Origin: Ceratothoa steindachneri | Taxonomy: Eukaryota > Arthropoda > Malacostraca > Isopoda > Cymothoidae | DNA length: 64,000 nt | Assembly (NCBI GenBank): GCA_963969495.1 | Contig: OZ018321.1 | Span: 135,719,315 to 135,783,314 of the forward strand | Direction of reading: 5' to 3' | In this document: piece by piece, positions 35,626-46,464 of the stretch | How the letters are laid out: each line of letters opens with the position of its first letter | Numbering within the stretch: the first letter of the stretch is position 1 | Made by a program: the position numbers and the translations under genes | The notes under the pieces: model-generated | Database searches by the model: none | What the model saw: only the letters and a program-made list of their open reading frames with translations | What the model was told of the DNA's origin: nothing

Positions 35626-35651
35626 TTGAAACAAAGTAAGACGCTGGCGAC

Positions 35652-35940
35652 AAAGTCACTTGATTGAGGCAAAGTGAGAGGAACCAGAAAAAGTCAGCCG
35701 CTTGCGAAAAAGTCACGTGCTTGAGGCAAAGTAAGAGGCTCCAGAAAAAGTCAGACGCTCGCGACAAAGTCACGTGCTTGAGGCAAAGTCAGAGCCTAGA
35801 GTCAAAGTCAGACGCTAGGGACAAACTTAGACTCTTTACACAAAGCCAGACGCTCAAGATAGTGAGACGCTTGAGAAAAATTCTGACACTTGCAACAAAA
35901 TTTGACGCTTGGGCAAAATCAAATGCTCTCCTGTGACCAA
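35652..35940 (+). repeat. 19 bp minisatellite with 57 bp higher-order unit
   Basis: The monomer pattern is aaagtcagacgctNgNgac (19 bp), repeated about 15 times with divergence. The phrase AAAGTCAC(G/T)TG starts at 35652, 35709 and 35766, exactly 57 bases (three monomers) apart, so the left part has a three-monomer superstructure. Because 57 is divisible by three, a 90-codon frame (35664-35936) stays open across it and encodes a repetitive basic peptide; I regard that frame as a by-product. Confidence 0.88.
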
Positions 35941-35944
35941 AGGT

Positions 35945-36627
35945 CAGTCCACGACCAGAAAAAAAAGGAAAAGTAAAAGTATATTTTGAATTTCATTACA
36001 TTTCAAGTTAATTATGTAAATGTCATATTATCTCCAACGCTCAAATATTAATCTTTAAACTATTATGGAGAAGTTGACTTTATTTCATCAAGTAACTCTG
36101 TCATCCCCTCGATTCACCAAACAGAATGATAGTGTTTCTTGTATTGAAGAATATTACATTTTAGCTTAAAGTGCAGATAATTATTGAATTTATGCAAGTA
36201 CCCGATTTATACGACTGTTTAAGAGAAGCTTTTGTAGAAATTTTCCTTAAAACTTGAATTTTTTGTTTACTTTCGAGACACCCATTAATTAAATGCGACT
36301 GAATTGTGGTTATCAAAATTCTGCGTTGTTTTACCACTGCCATTGTGAATCATCGCCTTTTCTCCAAATTTCATAAGCACCAAAAGAGAAAGAATATGAG
36401 TTCCCCCAAAATTAGTCAAATTGTCCTATCCATCAATCAAACCACCCAACACTCTTTTTCTTAATCCGATGATGATAAAATTGTTCAATGATTTTGTTAT
36501 GCCTTTTTGGTTGATCAATATTCACTAGGGACAAACGATAATATAAAGAATAAAGTCAAACAAGAAAGATCCTTACTTTGAAGAATCTTTTGGTGGCAAT
36601 CTTTAATAATTTTCTATGATTCCATTC
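35945..36627. other. no gene recognised
   Basis: AT-rich. The minus-strand frame 36343-36161 (60 codons) has no known motif. Confidence 0.4.
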
Positions 36628-36629
36628 TA

Positions 36630-37126
36630 CAGAGTGGTCGCAAAGTCTTGTCACCCCATGTTAGTATTGTTTTAAATTTCTATTTCAGATGACCGAAAGT
36701 CTTTTCAACCCATGTTAATATTGTTTTAAATTTCTATTTCAGATAGCTGACACGATCTTCTACAGTTTGAAAAATAGGATAATTGCTAGTGTATGGACAT
36801 ATGATCGCATCCAGTACGGCAAAAGCATAGAGGATATGCGACATGACTTCACTGCAACATTGAGCAGACTAGCCCCTATGAAGAGGACGATACTGGGCTG
36901 GGAACATAAACTATTTTTGACAAGATCAATTAAGGGCAAACCGAGGGAGGGACGAACCTCAATGCGAAGGGTCATATGTGGGTAAGGTGGTATGATCACC
37001 TTCGAAATCACTGCTAAGAGAGAATACAAATTCCCAAAATCCCAATGTTAACACACATGACAAAGGATTTTAATTTCAAATCTTATTACTTTCTGTTAAG
37101 GGTGACGAGACTTTCGGGCAACCTTG
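36630..37126 (+). mobile_element. Tc1/mariner-type nonautonomous element with TA target
   Basis: TA flanks both ends (36628-36629 and 37127-37128). The terminal inverted repeats are CAGAGTGGTCGCAAAGTCTT on the left and, on the minus strand, CAAGGTTGCCCGAAAGTCTC on the right; both then read GTCACCC, with 19 of 27 positions equal. A 54 bp step duplication near the left end repeats ttgttttaaatttctatttcagat (at 36667 and 36721). The element is 497 bp and keeps only a DNA-binding-domain remnant. Confidence 0.78.
36767..36985 (+). pseudogene. transposase helix-turn-helix remnant
   Basis: The frame reads YDRIQYGKSIEDMRHDF, LAPMKRTILGWEHKLFLT, then SIKGKPREGRTSMR. The pattern [W-x-x-K-F-x-x-T-x-S-x-x-x-K-P-R-x-G-R] marks the N-terminal DNA-binding domain of a mariner/IS630 family common in arthropods. 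No catalytic domain follows before the right TIR, so the element is a HTH-only deletion derivative. Confidence 0.6.
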
Positions 37127-37128
37127 TA

Positions 37129-38505
37129 TCTACGATACTAGTGAGAAAAATTTGACTTCTATGAGATGTTAGTATTATTAAAGAATTCCTATACTTTCGA
37201 AAACTATTTTATTTAACTCCAGTTTCAATTCCTTGCCTTTTACAATGTAAAAGTTATACTTTAATTTAATTTTATTATATCACTTACTTCAGAGTTAGGA
37301 TTTTTCAAAATTTATATTTTGAGATTTCTCTACAGCTTGTTGAAAAAACTATTAAGCACGCATAATTCCTTTAAAGCACTCTTTCTTGACGTTTTGGCCC
37401 CCAGGACCTATTATATGTAACTTAAAAAAAACGTAGACCAAACTGGTGTTTGAAAAAAGTAAAAAGATTACAACTGCTTCAAATTTTGTAATCTTAATTA
37501 TTAACTATAATAACCTTGTGCCTTAGCCTATTCTCCTCTGTAACTAAAACAGAAAATACGGTGTCACTCATAACCTACTACAGATACCAACGACAACTAA
37601 GTTAAAGCAACTTAAGCTAAATTGTTGGTTGCCAAATTGCCATTGAGTAAAATTATTAAATAACAGAGGAATATTCCTATTACCAAAAATATTCTGGAAT
37701 TTCATGCTCATACCTTACCAAAATTTTTCCCAGCCACTAAAACGTGGGGCGGACGCCACAGGTTGTGAATCACATCTAAAGGATCATATAAATGTTAATA
37801 ACTTACCTTCGAGAAGGCAATTTTCTTCAATTACATAAATATAACAGACTTTAAAGACTGGGTTGTTGAGAAAAGCTTCAAGCAGCGATGTCCATACACA
37901 GTTCTTGGTTAGAATCTACAAGAATTGCGTTTGGACAATCATTGCCGGAAACGGGAGAAATTCCATAGAAATCAGACTCATCGAAGAACTTGTTTATGAA
38001 AAGAGGGATTTTGAGCAACTAACCTGAAATGATGATCTGTTACCTCGGGTTTAGTGAAATAAGAACAAGACACTATATTAAACCTATAGCAAACCTAAAG
38101 ATTAAACTTGCTGCCATTTCAGGCGCGGATAAGGTGCAATTTTTGAGGACCAGAGGGAATTTCCTGAGCGTCTTTCTATTCCTTTTTTCTCAAATTTTCC
38201 TATCGTGATTTTTAATTTCACTCTCATCGTAATTGGTGACATTTCATGCCCTCCAAATCTCTTAAACAGAAATCCATGTTTGGTTTTGCCTCAAAAATGC
38301 AATAAACTGTATTATATGGTAGTAGAAATGTGGAAGGAATATTGTCAGAAGGATGCTCTCTAAATAGTGAGAACAACCTGTAAAATCCTTTAAAGATACC
38401 TGCGGCCTTATTTCAAATTAGATAAAGGATTGTAGTGATCGCAAGAGCAGATAAACCTTTATGGAAAAGAGGTGCCGAATATAGTCGAAGGTAATAAAAA
38501 AGAGA
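37129..38505. other. AT-rich stretch, nothing recognised
   Basis: No coding motif, tRNA-like box or ordered repeat stood out on either strand. Confidence 0.4.
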
Positions 38506-38511
38506 TAAGAT

Positions 38512-38765
38512 AAAAAAGAGAGAGAGAAGGTGGGAGAAAAAGATATATTATATATATAGAGAGAGAGAGCAAGAAGGGAGAAAGAGAGAAAGGGAGATAG
38601 AGAAGAAAAAGATGTAGAAAGAGATAGAGAGAGGGGAGGAGTGAGGAGGAAAAAGAGAGAGAGAGAAAGAGAGAGAAGGATAAAGAGAGAGAAAGCGAGA
38701 GAAAGAGAAGAAAGTGAGCGATAGGGTTAGCTAGAGTAAGAGTGTGTGTAAGAGATAGAAAAGAG
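38512..38765 (+). repeat. (GA)n-rich purine tract
   Basis: About 250 bases of imperfect GAGA/AAAGAG on the plus strand. The minus-strand open frame across it is Ser/Leu/Phe-rich low complexity and not a gene. Confidence 0.92.
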
Positions 38766-38925
38766 AGGAAGATAAAAATAGACATAAAACCTTTCGATTT
38801 TGAGCCATAGATTTGATGTCCATAGGATATATAAAAACAATGGATGATTCGATCGTTGAAATGGAGCAAGTAATGCTAGTCCCTCCTAATACAAAAAAGA
38901 GGAATTTAATTCCCTTGTTTAATTG

Positions 38926-39410
38926 TGGGAGGGATTAAATTCCCTTGGTTAATTGGGGCAGGGATGACCTTTACTTGGTTAATTGGTGGGGAGGGATGAC
39001 CTTTACTTGGTAAAATGGGAGCCATACGAGGTTATGACATCGTCATTTTGTAGCTACTGGAATAAGCATAAACTAAGAACTAAACGCATGCGAGGATGTA
39101 AGAGAGAAATGCTAAACTCTTATCTACATGAGTTTATGTGGCTTGAAAAACATAAATACAATCTTTTCAATGATTTTTGCGACACGATTGCCAGACAATA
39201 CCGTTTTAATTAAGTTATTAGAATTTAATTTCTAGAGTTCTACAAAAGTTTACAATTTTTTAATATAAATTTTCTAACACATATGTTCCTAAATAAATTT
39301 TTTAATAGTTATTTTTTTATTTATCCTTGGGAGGGATTAGCTTTAATAGTGTAACTTTGGGAGGGATGATCTTTACTTGATAAAGTGGAAGGGACTATCT
39401 TTACTTGATC
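38926..39410 (+). repeat. ~31 bp direct repeats flanking the Merlin coding remnant
   Basis: The unit gggagggatgacctttacttgg(ttaattgg) occurs about three times at 38926-39018. It occurs again, more diverged, about three times at 39335-39410, in the same orientation on both sides of the transposase remnant. The last unit merges with the right terminal repeat. Confidence 0.72.
39019..39213 (+). pseudogene. Merlin (ISXO2-like) transposase C-terminus
   Basis: The frame reads TSSFCSYWNKHKLRTKRMRG, then REMLNSYLHEFMWLEKHKYN and FNDFCDTIARQY before a stop at 39213. Merlin/IS1595-type transposases end with a TxxIExxWxxxKxxxRxxxG block carrying the last acidic residue, followed by SYLxEFMWR. Here the expected Glu position reads as part of SFCSYW, so the catalytic residue appears lost. 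The N-terminal two thirds are absent. The identity is well supported by SYLHEFMW and the element's terminal structure. Confidence 0.78.
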
Positions 39411-39420
39411 CCTTGAAATT

Positions 39421-40210
39421 TTCTTTTTCTTTAAATTCTCGGATCAAATTCTTCAACGTAATGTCATTGATTTTCACCTAATACATAATGAATTAAATTA
39501 AATAGAAAAGAAAAAATTTAAATTGAATAAAAAAAATGCAAAAATACATCTAAGTTCAGATCGCAAAATGGATTCTTTTATCTTGCAATTGCATATCCGA
39601 CAAGATACTCCATATTTTATAAAGATTTTATCAAATATTCCCTAGAGTAAAATATTCAGATCATTAATCTTACTTTCCGTATATATTTTTTTATGCCTTT
39701 CTTGCCCCAATAGAACGTCGTCAAGCATAACAATAATGGGAATTTAATAATAATAATAACCTTGAGCCTGCGCCGAGTGCAATTTCTCCATATAAATATA
39801 AATCACAAGTTTAACGAAGTAAATTACGTCATCCGTTCCTTGCATCGTAAACGAGTCCCCCCGGACGAATAATGAAATTTACATAAAAATAAGAACGACA
39901 ATACTTTGTAAGGCAGAAGCTCGTCTTTGTAAGTAAGAGTTATTGGGTAGTATACTGCGTTCTGACCGCAAACAGTGATCATAGAACCCTTGTTTTCTGA
40001 GTATGTGGGTTTGAGTGGCTCTAAAATGTATACCAATACCCCGTCGGGAGGGTTTCAAACAGAACGAAAAGAATATATGTTTCGGCGCGAAGTGAAGACG
40101 GGAAGGGAAAGTTAGTGGTTTTTTTATTTTACTGTGGGTGATGGGCTACTTACATGCTCAGGGGTAAGTAGAAGCGTATCTTTAAATGGGCAGCCAGATC
40201 AAGTTATGAG
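39421..40210. other. no gene recognised
   Basis: AT-rich; the minus-strand frame 40036-39824 shows no motif. Confidence 0.4.
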
Positions 40211-40214
40211 TCCA

Positions 40215-40290
40215 CGGTCCCTGGGTTCGAATCCAGGCCCCAACGCTGGAGTCTAGCACCGTAACAATTAGGACAATGAGAGCTTCCGCA
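40215..40290 (-). repeat. tRNA-derived SINE head, copy 2
   Basis: On the minus strand, a gctctcattgtcctaattg A-box region is followed by GTTACGGTGCTAGACTCC and a B-box CTGGATTCGAACCCAG that forms a good T-arm-like hairpin. It aligns with copies at 31455 and 45655 over about 70 bases. Confidence 0.5.
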
Positions 40291-40294
40291 ACCT

Positions 40295-41875
40295 TAAGCT
40301 CTGCAATAATAGGTGGAGGAGGGAGAGGTAAGACCCATCCACTTGGTTTATAACAAATTCAAATTTTATGTAAACAATTGCCCTTGAATTATGGCCTCCT
40401 CCCGGGTCCCCGTTTAAGCATTAAAGTTTATTATTCCATCGCTTTTCTTTTCTTGCATGCATCAGCCTTTATTGTTAGCCAATTTTTCGTTTTCCCTCTT
40501 TCTTTTCCCATCTTTGATCATTGGCTTAATCCCACTCAAATATGATATTCATTCTACTTTTTATTGTGCAAAAACTATAGAGTACAACTGAAATTAATAT
40601 ACCATTGATTACTAAACTTACAGAAAACAGTTTACCGTCATCACCAAATTGCTAGTTTTACGAAAATAAATCCTCTTGTCAAGTCAAATTAACCGAAACT
40701 GCATGGTTTCAAAATCTTCTTTTTTGTAATTGAGGTTGTCAATCGCATCACAAATCGTAATCTGCCAAAAAAAGGATTGCTTTAATACATAATATAAACC
40801 AAAGCTAGGTTCAATTTTACCAGAATTCCTTCATTTTTGTTAACAAATCATTACTAAAACTCAAATCTTACCTAAGATATTTCTTAACTATTTGTAACTA
40901 AACTTGTTTGAGAAATAATGCCGATATTGGAAATATTCTGGTTAGTTTTGGGGGTTTGATCTCTTTTTTAACCCTTATTATACTCTATACCTTTGGTAAA
41001 ATTAATGAGAAGAGCGCCAAAAGAACAAAAATAAATCTTCTAATAGAAAATAAATAATTGAAATTCAAGAAAGCGGACGAATAATGCACCAAAATCATCA
41101 TCCTAAATGATGGAAGCAAGAGACTGCTTTCAAAGTCTCTAGTAAAGAATTAATACAAGGAACACGGAATTGAATTTTAAACTCCATTGCAAAGATATTT
41201 TTAAGGCACCTATTTGGATTTGGTGTTAATATAAAATACGTGGTAAAATTCACGCTGGAATACAAAAATAAGAATAAGAAGAGAAAGACAATCGTGTTTT
41301 ATCCTCCTCTCCACTGAAACGCTCTGCAAATCTATAATAAGAACAATCTACACCGTTGCATAACCGGGATACCAAGCGCCATCGGCACATCGGAGACAGA
41401 AAGCAACGTGACTGCAGAATCAGCTGCTTTCCCAGCCAGGCTTACCTTGCCAGCCCTAAGAAGATAGCATACTGTGACACTCCAGAACTATCCATTTTTA
41501 TAGCTTACCCTCTCTCCTCTACTCGTTTCATATTCTAATAATCATATCTATATAACATTACCCACATTCACATACAACAACGTACAATACCCCAAAACCT
41601 TTAGAATATCTACCAACCTGCCTTAGGTAAAGCATGGGGAGCTTTTATCGTCATGGTAACCTACTAACTAAGTTAATATTTGAAAAAAAAACTAAGCTTA
41701 GTAAATCTAAATATAACGAGGAATTGCAAAATAATGATGTTAATTTGGATATAAACTTCGGATAGATATTTATCTACTGGTCTCTTATATATATACATAT
41801 ATATTTCATTTTAAGAGCCATCTGGCGACTGCCTACTTGGGCATAAGTCGCCATACTTACGAATGCCTAGTCCTA
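40295..41875. other. AT-rich stretch, nothing recognised
   Basis: No coding motif noted; a short TA/ATAT run lies near 41784-41808. The stretch from ~41810 may include the 3' end of the minus-strand non-LTR element that follows. Confidence 0.4.
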
Positions 41876-41879
41876 GTCT

Positions 41880-42925
41880 ACATTAAAATAACAATATGCA
41901 AAAAAAAAAGCAATAATAATTAAAAAAGGGAAAGGGCAACGAGCACGTTCCGGCGTCAGTGGGAGGGCAGCCTCCCCCTCGGTGCAGGAGCGTGCAACCT
42001 ACACAAAAGAGAGCACGAATCCGTCCCGAGTATAAAGGACAAGCGGTAGCAACCCCGCTCATCTCGGTACCGGGAGAGGTAGCGTGCTCGAAGATCGCCC
42101 AGACCGGGACATTCAACAAAAATGTGTCAAACAGTCTTGAGGACAATGCATTCATCACAATATGGTGCAGGCGAGCGCTACGTCAAATGGTGGTGCGTCC
42201 CGCAAGTGTGTCCAATTCAGGGACTACAGGAATCAACCTGACGTCGTCGCGGCATTGGGAGGTAGGTCCATGGGAACAGTGACAGCGCAATGGCATGTAA
42301 CTTTAGGTTCCCACCAACCGTCTCCCATCTTCTTTGCCAAGTAGCCTGAAGAGTTGCCCGTATATCTGCCTTTAATCAGTGTGAGGAAGAGAAAGACGCT
42401 AGTCTGGTCGCCCAGTCCTCGTGGACTCTTTGGCGCCCTCATCGGCGCGCTCATTGCACGTAATTCCTACATTTCTAGGACCTAACAGAAGATAATCTCG
42501 ACATCTTCCCGGGTCGCCAAAACCGTGATGTCACGGATATCGCGAACCAGGGGATGCAGAGATTCCAATGCCCCGAGAGCACTCAGGGCGCTTTGTGAGT
42601 CGCTATAAATCACGATCCGGATCCGAATTGGGCACGTCGCGTAATCTCCTGTACCGAGCAGGCAATTGCAACCAGCTCGACTTTGAAGAGAGTCGCAGAG
42701 CCTCGCTGACTTTAAACAGAGGGGATACGTCGTGGAAACCGCACCCTTTTGGGGACTTGGAGCCATCCATATACACTGACACGGTTCCAGTGTGACACGA
42801 ACTGTGCTCCAAAAAGGTCGAACGCAATACACCTGGCGCTTTAGAGGCTTTGGAAGCAGAGGCATGGCGACAAATGGTCAAAGGTGGTACCCTCCAGGGT
42901 TGCGTCATGTGCAGACCAGGGCCAC
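41880..42925 (-). pseudogene. non-LTR retrotransposon 3' part: RNase H and C-terminal zinc motif
   Basis: Read on the minus strand, VSVYMDGSKSPKGCGFHDVS (~42785) holds the first RNase H Asp. IVIYSDSQSALSALGALESLHPLV (~42610) holds a later Asp in the canonical IYSDSQSAL box. After about 300 bases a CCHC-like C-terminal motif reads CDECIVLKTV*HIFVECP (~42150-42095). This is the 3' organisation of jockey/R1/I-type elements: RT, then RNase H, then zinc motif. RT itself is not recognisable upstream (above 42925). The 3' end near 41880-41925 passes into A/T-rich DNA that may include a poly-A tail. Frameshifts are frequent. Confidence 0.8.
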
Positions 42926-42929
42926 TACC

Positions 42930-44660
42930 CTACTAAGAACTATACCTTGCTCTTGACGGAGTTTCCTGGCCCTAAACCCAAAGGGCTTGTTCTATTATAT
43001 AGTGATAAAGTATGATCCAAGGATTAGTAAGAAATTAGAAGTAAATAAGTACTTTAGTATATGTCACCAATTTTGTTCGCATTCCTACATTTATACAGAC
43101 AAGTCAATGGGAATGATGCGCGTAATTCAAAACAAAGAATGCATTACCAAAAATGGAGGTCTAGACAATACTACAATTGGCAAAAGGTTTTGCAAATAAA
43201 ATGTTTTTCTTGGAATAGGTTGGTTCCGCGCTTCTCGGCCGCTCAGCGTAGTAAGGCAACATTGAGCCTTGTTAGTTCTTGGATAAGAAACAGTTTTGGG
43301 ACACTAGGTGTTGTTAGCTTTTATTTTTCTCCTCGGAATGGTCACTAATGTCCTTTGAGGTACGGCTATTCCTTAGAACTCCTTGTGACTCTTACCCCAC
43401 TTATAATTTGGTAATCTGGAATATTCTCCTGTCGTGCTATGACCGGTGTACGCCATTATACGCACACAGGCCGACTGGCAGACCGAAATTAAGGCTCGAA
43501 ATGGGGATGGTTCTAAGAGTGCTTTACATACACAGTTGCTAGGCAAAGGAATATTCAAACACGGATACAAAAATATACTTTAATAGGACTGAAGATTACA
43601 TATATATACAGGGCAAGTTAAATGGCAATGCAATTAAATATTGACGGTTCACTGCTAAGATGATTAACACTATCAATTAAGTTTGAACCGAGGGATAATT
43701 AAATAAGTAATGATTTTACAATTATGAAAGTTCTAGAGCAAAGGGGATCCTTGAGATTCAACGCGGTAAAGGTGGGAGGAGCGTGACAAAGTGGGGATTA
43801 AATCCATTTCACCTTGATGTGCGCCGCGCAGTATCAGGTAGGTAAGTTCGACCTTGAACTTGTGGGCATCTCATGGGACGCTCAATTCAACTTCGGCAAA
43901 CTAAAGTTGGGGCGGGGGGGGGGAGGGGCTCTTATCCTTAAAAGGCAAACGAAGGGTGCTTCGTGGATGGCTTTTCCGATCCTGAAAATCCAAAGACCTG
44001 GTGAGAAGGGTTGAAGCTCGCCTAACTATTTCCACCAACAACACTGAGTGAAGACTAGCTCTTCCTTGGCTCTTCGACAATCGCTCAATTCTTCTCTGGA
44101 CGAGAATGTAGTCGATTTTCTCTCGACTAACGAAGAGGTTACAGCTAAAGTACTAGACGGCGGGTTCAGACACAATCTGCCTGTGAATTCTGAACTGTCG
44201 AATATATAACCCTTAATTATCTAGAAAGGGAGAGAGATTCATCGCCAAAAAACTTCCTTAATTTCCTTAGGTCGCGATAAGGTTCTATACCGCAAAGTCG
44301 CGATGCCAACTTAATGGTATTTCCATTGTTCTAATTTTCGCAGTATATAGGGCAGACGAACTTAGAGTGGTGAACGGTGATCTGGGTAAGTCGGGAAGGG
44401 GGGGAAAAGGATTCCTTCCCTCTCTCTAATTCTTCCACATCTCCTCTTGGTAACTTTTATCCTAACAAGGGATCCCTTCTTGCTCTTTTAGTCCGTTTGT
44501 GTGTACCGACTTATACAGTACTTGAAATGTGTTCTACAGTAATATAAGGCTTATTCTTATCGATATGGTTACCTAATTTTCAAACTATATGGTTAATACA
44601 ACAATAAATACTCACCTTGACACTGCATAGGATACGCATGGGGTATGCTTTTCATCCAAG
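42930..44660. other. no gene recognised
   Basis: Mixed composition, with a poly-G run near 43910-43926 and GC-richer DNA around 43740-44500. No motif was seen in the short frames; this may be decayed repeat sequence. Confidence 0.35.
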
Positions 44661-44664
44661 CTAT

Positions 44665-44720
44665 TTAGATTGGTCTAGTGGATACACTCATTCGCTTCCT
44701 GTAAATAAGGAGCGTCTCCC
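44665..44720 (+). repeat. tRNA-like fragment, possible SINE
   Basis: GATTGGTCTAGTGGATACACT resembles a tRNA D-arm/A-box, followed by a small stem (cgcttcc..ggagcg) like an anticodon arm. No B-box follows in range. Weak. Confidence 0.25.
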
Positions 44721-44724
44721 AGCC

Positions 44725-45650
44725 ATGCCTGATGAAAGAAAATGAAATGAAAAGAGAAGTGGGAGAGAAAGAACAGCTCGATGGCCCCCCTCCTCTCCCT
44801 TGGCCCTCAAATGACCACATACCACAACTACGTACGAGTACATTAACTTTTTACTTCCTTACTGTTATTTTTCCTTTTTCAGGGCAGAGTAAATCCAGGA
44901 GAACTTCTGCATTATTGTCCTCTTTCCGACGTCCTTATTTTTCGCTGGTTCCCTACACGCCACGGGGTTAGAATACACCTGGAGAATCGGAAATAAAGAT
45001 ATATTAATGACTTAAAATAAAAAGAAACTATAAGCTTTGTTCCCTTTTGGATTACAAAGAAAAATCCCAGATATTAAAATGGTTTAAAAGTTTCTTTAAG
45101 GGTTTAAATTATAATCTATTCGCTCATTAAAACCCCTCCAATGGGGCGCTTAATTAATAACTCTTTGAATTAATCATGTGTAATTTATGTATATCTGCAC
45201 ATATACTTACACGTCATGAAATACACGTGTAAGTGTAGAAGCTTACAAGGAACAGCTATTGTTTAACATTTTCTTATTTTTTTCTAGATTTGGGAAATTA
45301 AAGTTGGGTTAATCGAACCGGGGATAAGTTTCGCCATCAGTCCCCTGCAACATAATGAGATTACGTGAGAGGATGATGAAATTTACATAAAGATCAGAAT
45401 GACTAACGATGGCAACCACGAATATATCAGTATCTGGTCTTTTTTGATTGAAGGGGAAGATAATTGTGGTCTTTAATACCAACTAGGACACGTGGATTGC
45501 TTCGTGATCCCAAGAAAAGCGGGAAGTTGGGCAGGGGGGCATGAGAGAGATTCCGTATGTATGATGATGCGTGCGGATTTACTAACACCCATGCTGGTGA
45601 GTATCAGCGTATATGCCCAATAGGCATAGGGTCGTGGCAACGCCTAGGGT
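44725..45650. other. no gene recognised
   Basis: The frame 44732-44971 (plus) shows no motif; otherwise AT-rich. Confidence 0.35.
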
Positions 45651-45654
45651 TTTA

Positions 45655-45735
45655 TGTCTACGCACTCTGGAATCAATCCCGCGCCTTAACGCTAGAAGTC
45701 CAATGCTGTGTCCAGTAGGCTAGCGAGAGCTCTTC
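45655..45735 (-). repeat. tRNA-derived SINE head, copy 3
   Basis: On the minus strand, CTCGCTAGCCTACTGGACACA (A-box region) and GCGGGATTGATTCC (degenerate B-box) align with copy 1 with many substitutions. It is the oldest-looking of the three copies. Confidence 0.42.
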
Positions 45736-46079
45736 AGCTTTTGGCAAAAATGTCTCATGAGAAGGAGCCCATGTTTAGATTTTGTTTTTGTGCATCATAA
45801 GTCCTTAACTCTGCCATGGCTGGTCACAAGGCTGACTGAGAGAGAAGGAGGGTTGGCTAAGGGGTGCAAATACCTCATCCATAAAACCAAACGCGGGTGT
45901 AAATAATCATTAGTGGTTGCACGCAACCAAAACTGAGGGAAAACAACGAGTGATTGAGAACTGAAGAAGTGAGTAACAAGGTTCTAGAAAAGAACTTCCT
46001 AGGTCAAATTCTTTAAGCTTGGTGATGACAAATTATCCCCCCTGTAGGACGGTTCTCTCGCGCCACGCATCTGCCCCGC

Positions 46080-46462
46080 TCACTCGCTATTAAATTACGA
46101 ATTACTTTGAAAGTCTTGCTTCTCACATTCAAAATCCTAAACACCGCAACTCCCCATTAACTGTCCTCCACACTGGCTATGTTCAGACAAAAAAAGAGTC
46201 CTTCTTTCGGGCAGAGCCGCCCTCCTTTCCGTTCCTTGCCGTCGTACCTGCTGCGTAGGTCATGTCACCTTCTATGAAGTTGCTCCTTAGATTTGGAATG
46301 GTTTGCCTCTTGGCATACGCCCCTCTTCCTCGTCCGGCGCTTTCAAACGAGCTCTGAAAACCCACCTCTTCTGTCAGGCCTTTTACTAGTCAATAGAGGG
46401 GCGCCCTGTGAAGGCTCCAATATGGTGAAGGGTGCCATATAAAACCACTATTATTATTATTA
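46080..46462 (+). pseudogene. CR1/L2-like non-LTR 3' tail, copy 1
   Basis: Shifted frames give VLLLTFKILNTATP, then WNGLPLGIRPSSSSGAFKRALKTHLFCQAF. This is the post-RT C-terminal block (APKLWNxLPxxLRxxxSxxxFxxxLKTHLF) of CR1/L2-type elements. The sequence ends in an ATT repeat (about 46447-46462), the microsatellite-like tail expected of this group. It is a 5'-truncated insertion with frameshifts. A sister copy lies at 53125-53466. Confidence 0.72.
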
Positions 46463-46464
46463 AC

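Larger units (their letters stand above)
38863..39412 (+). mobile_element. short Merlin-type DNA transposon
   Basis: The left end reads GGAGCAAGTAATGCTAGTCC. The right end on the minus strand reads GGGATCAAGTAAAGATAGTC, and both continue CC(C)TYCC, giving inverted repeats of about 25 bp. TTGAAAT lies immediately outside both ends (38856-38862 and 39413-39419), a 7-8 bp target duplication consistent with the 8-9 bp of Merlin. The transposase C-terminus is inside. The element is 550 bp, so internally deleted. Confidence 0.78.

Noticed and set aside
35664..35936. 90-codon frame across the 19 bp minisatellite as a gene
   Set aside because: The peptide only mirrors the tandem repeat; there is no independent sign of coding constraint.
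36642..36745. Duplicated tttctatttcag as an authentic intron 3' splice site
   Set aside because: It lies within a 54 bp step duplication of a nonautonomous transposon, with no supported exon on either side.
38459..38869. 136-codon Ser/Leu/Phe-rich frame on the minus strand
   Set aside because: It is produced by the GA-rich purine tract on the plus strand and has no non-repetitive core.
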